From NCBI RefSeq assembly GCF_021277265.1, contig NZ_JAJSOH010000012.1, positions 1-64,000 of the forward strand: a stretch of 64,000 bases of DNA, written 5' to 3'. Below, piece after piece: positions 62,801 through 64,000 of this stretch. Every line of letters starts with the position of its first letter. Positions within the stretch are counted from its first letter, which is position 1. The notes under the pieces were generated by a model. The model did no database searches. It saw only the letters and a program-made list of their open reading frames with translations, and was not told where the DNA came from. Position numbers and translations under genes: made by a program. This stretch comes from Kineosporia rhizophila. GTDB lineage: Bacteria > Actinomycetota > Actinomycetes > Actinomycetales > Kineosporiaceae.

Positions 62801-64000
62801 CGGTGTCCACGGCCGAGAGCCCGTTCATGCCGAGCACGGTGGCGGCCTGGCTCAGGACGAGGTCGCGTACCAGTTCTTCGCTCTCGGCGGGGCTGAGCGG
62901 GGCCAGGCGCTGGGCGAGGCCTTCCCCAGTGGTGGTTGTGGTGGCGCTCAGAGCGCGCCGGGACGAGTGGGCCGGGGCCAGGCCGGAGAGCAGGGCCGGG
63001 ACCTCGGTGGCGCGACGCAGACGGGCTCGGTCGATGCGGGCGGGTACGAGGAGAGCCTGGGCGGGGGTGGTCCGGCTGACCGCGTCGAACAGCGCGAGAC
63101 CGTCGGACTCGCTCAGCGGCTGCATGCCCTGCGCGGCCATGCGCTGCCAGTCGGCCGCGGTCAGGTGCCCCGTCATGCCTCCGGCGGTGCTGTCGGTCGT
63201 GAGCTGCCAAGGGCCCCAGGCCAGCGAGACGCCGGGCAGGCCTTCGGCCCGGCGGGCGGCGGCGAGGGCGTCGAGGAAGGTGTTGGCGGCGGCGTAGTTG
63301 GCCTGGCCGGGGTTGCCGAGAACGCCTGCGACGGAGGAGAAGACCGCGAACAGGTCGAGGTCGGTGCTACGGGTGAGCTCGTGCAGGTTCCAGGCGCCGT
63401 CGATCTTGGCGCGCAGGACAGGGCGCAGGCGTTCGGGGGTCAGGGCGCCGATCAGTCCGTCGTCGATCACACCGGCTGCGTGCACGACGCCCTTCAGAGG
63501 GCCCCTGAGTCCGGCGATCACGGCGGCCATGGGTGCGCGGTCGGCGGCGTCCACCGCCAGGACCCGCACGGTGACGCCGGTGGTGGCCAGTTCAGCGGCG
63601 AGAGCGGCGGTTCCGGTGGCCGAGGGGCCGCGGCGGGAAAGCAACACCAGTTCGGGCGGGGAAGCGACGCCGGGCGTGGCACTCAGCGGGCTGGCGGGCG
63701 TAGCGGCAGGCGTGGCAGCCAGCTTGCTGCCCTGCGTGGCGGCAGGCGTGGCGGCAGGCGTAGCGGCAGGCGTGGTGCCCGGCGTAGTCGATGCGGCGGC
63801 TGCCGGGGAGGCCGCGGTGTTGTTGCCAGTGGGCAGGACAGCGGAGGCGGCGAGCTGGCGGGCCAGTTGCCGGGCGACGAGCGCGCCGAGGGCGCCGGAG
63901 GCACCCGTGAGCAGGATGGTGCCGCTCAGGTCGGCCGATGGGAAGGTGAGCACGACCTTGCCCACGTTGCGGGCCTGCTGCAGGTAGCGGAAGGCTTCCG
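50856..64000 (-). CDS. modular type I polyketide synthase, N-terminus beyond right edge
   Basis: At least 4381 residues, still open at the right edge. Order on the minus strand: end of an ER (EAFRYLQQARNVGK, 63960-64000), KR1 (63000-63940), ACP1 (62650-62920). Module 2: KS (61310-62590, Cys at 62070-62072 in DTACSSS, His in EGHGTGT and SNIGHTQ), AT (59900-60825, GHSIG; HAFH, malonyl type), DH (58890-59740, intact HQVAGRIVVP and DAALH), ER (57310-58260), KR2 (56610-57300), ACP2 (56270-56520). Module 3: KS (54920-56212), AT (53660-54590, HAFH), DH (52640-53500, catalytic His replaced by Tyr at 53370-53372), KR3 (51430-52200), ACP3 (51100-51340). All KRs carry IDD or LDD (B-type) and Ser/Tyr/Asn residues. 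The C-terminus (50859-51080) is a helical docking domain ending DDEMFDLIDRELG, with no thioesterase, so another synthase subunit must follow in assembly. Confidence 0.95.
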   Translation of the reverse strand, partial: EAFRYLQQARNVGKVVLTFPSADLSGTILLTGASGALGALVARQLARQLAASAVLPTGNNTAASPAAAASTTPGTTPAATPAATPAATQGSKLAATPAATPASPLSATPGVASPPELVLLSRRGPSATGTAALAAELATTGVTVRVLAVDAADRAPMAAVIAGLRGPLKGVVHAAGVIDDGLIGALTPERLRPVLRAKIDGAWNLHELTRSTDLDLFAVFSSVAGVLGNPGQANYAAANTFLDALAAARRAEGLPGVSLAWGPWQLTTDSTAGGMTGHLTAADWQRMAAQGMQPLSESDGLALFDAVSRTTPAQALLVPARIDRARLRRATEVPALLSGLAPAHSSRRALSATTTTTGEGLAQRLAPLSPAESEELVRDLVLSQAATVLGMNGLSAVDTGRSFRELGFDSLTAVELRNRLGAATGLKLPATLVFDYPTPTALAAFVIRELVDDVLTSVTVPAPESAAGTADDPIVIVGMGCRFPGGVGSAGQYWDLLTSGTDAITGFPRDRGPAWEGVVDPDPAASGKTYSGVGGFLHDAGDFDAHFFGISPREALAMDPQQRLLLETSWEALENAGINPESLTGSATGVFTGLIYHDYSTGDVPVEEVEGYVSTGNSGGVASGRVSYVLGLEGPAVTVDTACSSSLVALHLAVQALRSGECDLALAGGATVMATPGTFVEFSRQRGLAVNGRCKAYADAADGTGWGEGVGVLVVEKLSDARRNGHRILAVVRGSAMNQDGASNGLTAPNGPSQQRVIRAALAGAGLEAGDVDVVEGHGTGTRLGDPIEAQALLATYGQAHDDENPLLLGSVKSNIGHTQAAAGVAGIIKMVEAMRHGVVPATLHVDAPSTQVDWSTGAVQLVTAETAWPQTGRPRRAAVSSFGFSGTNAHVILEQAPDELEPKATPASAPPTASATATVTASARSASAATSTEPISVHPTPAPAAPVLPWLISARSRAGLAAQAARLAAAVREGITTGTASATGTASAAGTASAADTASATGTASAADIAWSLATTRAQMGHRAVVVGASEAELLDNLQALADDRPGEHAVGHTGALGKVAFVFTGQGAQRIGMGQQLHATYPVFAEAFDAVCAGLEEHLGQHRSGLTLKQVIAGEVSDSINQTVWAQAGLFAVEVALFRLLESWGVRPALVAGHSIGELAAAHVAGVWSLADACAVVAARGRLMQALPEGGAMLSVAAPEDVVREALNSGVSIAAVNGPNAVVVSGPETDVDQLAELFTQREIRVRKLRVSHAFHSALMEPMLAEFGRVTASVSYATPKIPLVSTLTGALAGDELTDPQYWVRQVREAVRFADAVSTLRESGVRTFVELGPDGVLSGLGAQSAEEDEAWLPLQRRDRAEATTLVSALGRFHVRGGGVDWPRFFAGSGARRVDLPTYAFTRQRYWLSSGTGRSDATGLGLGSSGHPLLGAAVNLPASGGLVLTGRLSTVAQPWLAQHQVAGRIVVPGAALVEMAVRAGDEAGRSQLSELIIEAPLVLAEQGGVRVQVTVDGDDLAIYSQPEREDPSNAWTRHAVGRLGDIEDGASIGEAAVWPPVTAEPESLDGFYAGLAEQGLSYGALFQGVQAVWRRGDELFAEIQLPEDTPVSGFGIHPALLDAALHPIALASVSVNDSSGNGTGSRPRLPFAWTDVTVHATGARAGRVHLTPAASGDGTALTLADGSGVPIVTIGNLALRPLEAQVAETGSEALFTVEWVNPPSDFATEKQHTSLGSLAILRPASPVKEAPLGLPAATPVHSSVAQLLATLGDESATMPATLVLNLPANTDTNAAAPLPERVRATAAQTLQSVQDWLSETPLAGTRLVVVTHNGIAAGPGQHDLDLAAASVWGLIRVAASENPGRLALIDLDGSETPEQFQTALASAEPQIAVRAGQFLVPRLARATKNTALKTPAVDNWRLDFTERGTLDNLTLAETEPVQRLSPGQVRVALKAGGVNFRDVLNVLGMYPGEAGQLGLEGAGVVLETAPDVAEFRPGDLVMGLFTAAFAPEVVTDQRLLAKVPQGWSIAEAAAAPVVFLTAYHALVELADLQAGESILIHAAAGGVGIAAVQLAQHLGATVFGTASPSKWSVLKDLGLAPERIASSRTLDFEQAFRAQNGGVDVVLDSLAGEFVDASLRLAAGSHNRFVEMGKADIRNAVDVARDHDGLQYQAFDLLELDPSEIGRMFAALTDLFAAGALRPLPVAAWDVRRAVDAFRHLSQARNIGKVVLTFPQPRRAGSVLITGASGALGGLIARHFADTGQAERIVLLSRRGNTTDLAAELVELGVAVDVVAADVADRAALEQVIAGTPNLRAVIHAAGVLDDAVLTSLTPQALEAALRPKVDGAWHLHELTRHLDLDAFVLFSSIAGIWGNPGQGGYAAANTVLDALAAHRQAAGLPATSLAWGPWQLAEQAGMAGNLGQADWQRMAAQGLEPLSAADGLALLDTAATDDRALLVPARLDPSVFTSSNVPALMAGLVTRSRSTRRAATGSARRSDLSQLTEAELKTLVLSRAAAVLGLAGPEAVDADRSFRELGFDSLTAVELRNQLGEATGLRLPATLVFDYPTPTALTAYVLGELGGGADKTQETTDGRVVAADDDPIVIVGMGCRFPGDADGEVASADEFWQMLAEGRDAVGGFPLDRGPEWATVFDADPAAVGKSYARDGAFLRNAGDFDAQFFGISPREALAMDPQQRLLMETSWQALEDAGIDIAGLHGSDTGVFTGLIYHDYSSGGAVPGDVEGFVGTGISGGVASGRVAYALGLEGPAVTVDTACSSSLVALHLAAQALRSGECTLALAGGVTVMATPSIFVDFSRQRGLAADGRCKAYADAADGTGWGEGVGVLVVEKLSDARRNNHRILAVVRGSAMNQDGASNGLTAPNGPSQQRVIRAALANAGLQPGDVDVVEGHGTGTRLGDPIEAQALLATYGQAHDDENPLLLGSVKSNIGHTQAAAGVAGIIKMVQAMQHGVVPATLHVDEPSHQVDWEAGSIRLTTELTPWPDRPGTGRPRRAGISSFGFSGTNAHVIIEQPPAPEPEESMHNALPAHGNTHGNGAIAAPVLPWVISARGEDRLAAQAQRLREFVAARPGLREQDVAWSLATNRTALTHRAVVVGSGRDELLEGLAGRLVLTGATGELGRLAYVFTGQGAQRVEMGEQLYAAYPVFAQAFDAVCAGLEEHLDQPGRYLRAIIGGDGSGDNVLDRTVWAQAGLFAVEVALFRLLESWGIRPDLVAGHSIGELAAAHVAGVWSLSDACAVVGARGRLMQALPAGGAMLAVQATEAEVAEVLSTMDGVAVAAVNGPTAVVVSGDEKAVAEVRSVFRERGVRVRDLRVSHAFHSPLMEPMLAEYAQVTASVSYSRPSIPLVSTVTGKPADEELTDPQYWVQQVREPVRFADAVAGLRDQGARTFVEIGPDAVLSALGPQTAEETSAGRAEAWVPMLRRDQAEPLTVVTALGQLFVRGASVEWTAFYAGSGAQRVELPYYSFTRERFWLSTNRAPVDASELGQSAAGHPLLGAAVDLPGTGGVALTGRLSLAAQPWLAEYAIGGTIVVPESAVVEMAMRAGDETGHQHLAELTIQAPLTLTASSTLQVQVVVTAPTAPNTDTASVTAATVPTALAAAGDRREVKLFARPEQGTWTEHATGVLTLRRDDQTPVTANEWPPAGAQPDPSATFRNVNAVWRRGEETWAEVTLAGSTDVTGFTLHPDLLDSLKPLLSGDSGTPVLTAAWNGVTVTATGATTARAHLAPAESGGTAITLTDTQGELVASIGVVVPRALEAGEIVAESQESPFQLTWTPIGTGASEIEARDPSIIQVRPIAAGTVPESTRATVQAVLAELQQWLAAAEPGRLVVVTRGATADSSPDLAAAAVWGLIRVAQSEHPDRIVLLDLDSETLDPAQIPAALATGEPQLALRTGQFHAPRLARTQPTNPAERTVAPGTLLLTGASGALGKLVALHVATTGQAERVELITRQGPQASGLAALAAQVAQAGATASITAADVTDRPGLTAVLKRIPAQTPLRSVIHAAGVLDDGIIDSLTPDRVDTVLRPKVDGAWNLHELTLTADLDHFVLFSSMAGLWGNAGQGNYAAANTFLDALATHRRALGRPAVSLAWGPWQLEDSTGMAEHLEDATRQRLARSGLHPLTSQDGLSRLDAVLSHQPSSAVLVQVPLDEAALRRHNGVGLPPLLASLIGSPSAGSTRRVVGATAATQESLADRLTALPPNARERAVLDLVRTQAAQVLGLNRPDALDTGRSFLELGFTSLTALQLRNQLTAETGLTMPASVIFDYPTPSALAGYLRAGVVPAEGDADGAVFEGIDQLETLLAGVGQDSRKRSEIITRLEGLMQNLRSRSNGQESALEELTIATDDEMFDLIDRELGI
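60970..61072. repeat. 18-base minisatellite in the PKS KS-AT linker
   Basis: About five to six copies of an 18-base unit (like GTGCCGGTGGCTGAGGCA) encoding repeated TASATG/TASAAD hexapeptides between KS and AT of module 2. The corresponding linker of module 3 has only ordinary sequence (REFVAARPGLREQDVAW). Confidence 0.85.
63664..63855. repeat. Ala/Thr/Pro repeat insertion inside PKS KR1
   Basis: About 65 residues of low-complexity repeat (TPAATPAATPAAT, TPGTTP, TPAATPASP) encoded by imperfect 12-base units such as GCAGGCGTGGCG interrupt the KR between GASGALGALVARQ and ELVLLSRRG. KR2 and KR3 have about five residues (DTGQAER) at the same place. Confidence 0.85.

Overview
The window comes from a high-GC Gram-positive chromosome, most likely a soil actinomycete. 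Base composition is uniformly GC-rich, GTG starts are common, genes are densely packed with many 4-base start/stop overlaps, and the gene content (GntR, LacI and LuxR regulators, an iol operon, modular PKS/NRPS, StrR-type regulator) is typical of that group. I cannot name the genus from sequence alone. I see no rRNA, tRNA, CRISPR array, prophage or transposase.

Left part (1-9400): a J-domain protein truncated at the left edge is translationally coupled to a dienelactone hydrolase, followed by a GntR/FCD regulator. Next is a minus-strand operon: glutamine synthetase-like enzyme, class II amidotransferase, GXGXG subunit, FMN glutamate-synthase-like subunit and an XRE-cupin regulator. This is the gmaS-mgsABC (glnT-glxBCD) arrangement for gamma-glutamylmethylamide / N-methylglutamate formation. 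A secreted GH114-like protein and a GNAT acetyltransferase follow.

Catabolic part (9400-33200): a compact myo-inositol operon (iolE-iolC-Cgl0158-type aldolase-iolB-iolD-iolG, every junction a 4-base overlap) is divergent from a GntR/UTRA regulator, with a clear promoter and an inverted-repeat operator between them. A secreted 13-unit RCC1-like protein, a tripartite tricarboxylate transporter (TctC-TctB-TctA), a DUF808 membrane protein and a LacI-controlled rhamnoside locus (two ABC permeases, GH78 alpha-L-rhamnosidase, binding lipoprotein) come next. A membrane GGDEF-EAL protein closes this part.

Right part (33200-64000): what looks like one edge of a hybrid polyketide/nonribosomal peptide gene cluster. 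It holds an acyl-CoA carboxyltransferase that may supply malonyl-CoA, an asymmetric heterodimeric ABC exporter, a small conserved protein, an atypical LuxR-type response regulator and a StrR-type ParB-domain regulator. It also holds a type II thioesterase, a peptidase-like alpha/beta hydrolase that has lost its catalytic Ser and His, a P450 without the usual I-helix acid, a lipoprotein with all ligands of a PHM-like copper monooxygenase, a single-module NRPS, a secreted protein of unknown function and a type I PKS that runs off the right edge. Three intergenic inverted repeats built on GTTCAACTG resemble StrR operators. They lie before the exporter operon, before the thioesterase operon and between the copper enzyme and the NRPS, suggesting one regulon. 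The visible PKS modules predict malonate extension, one fully reduced position and a final hydroxyl, because the last dehydratase is degenerate. No releasing thioesterase domain is present: the PKS ends in a docking domain, so its partner lies outside the window.
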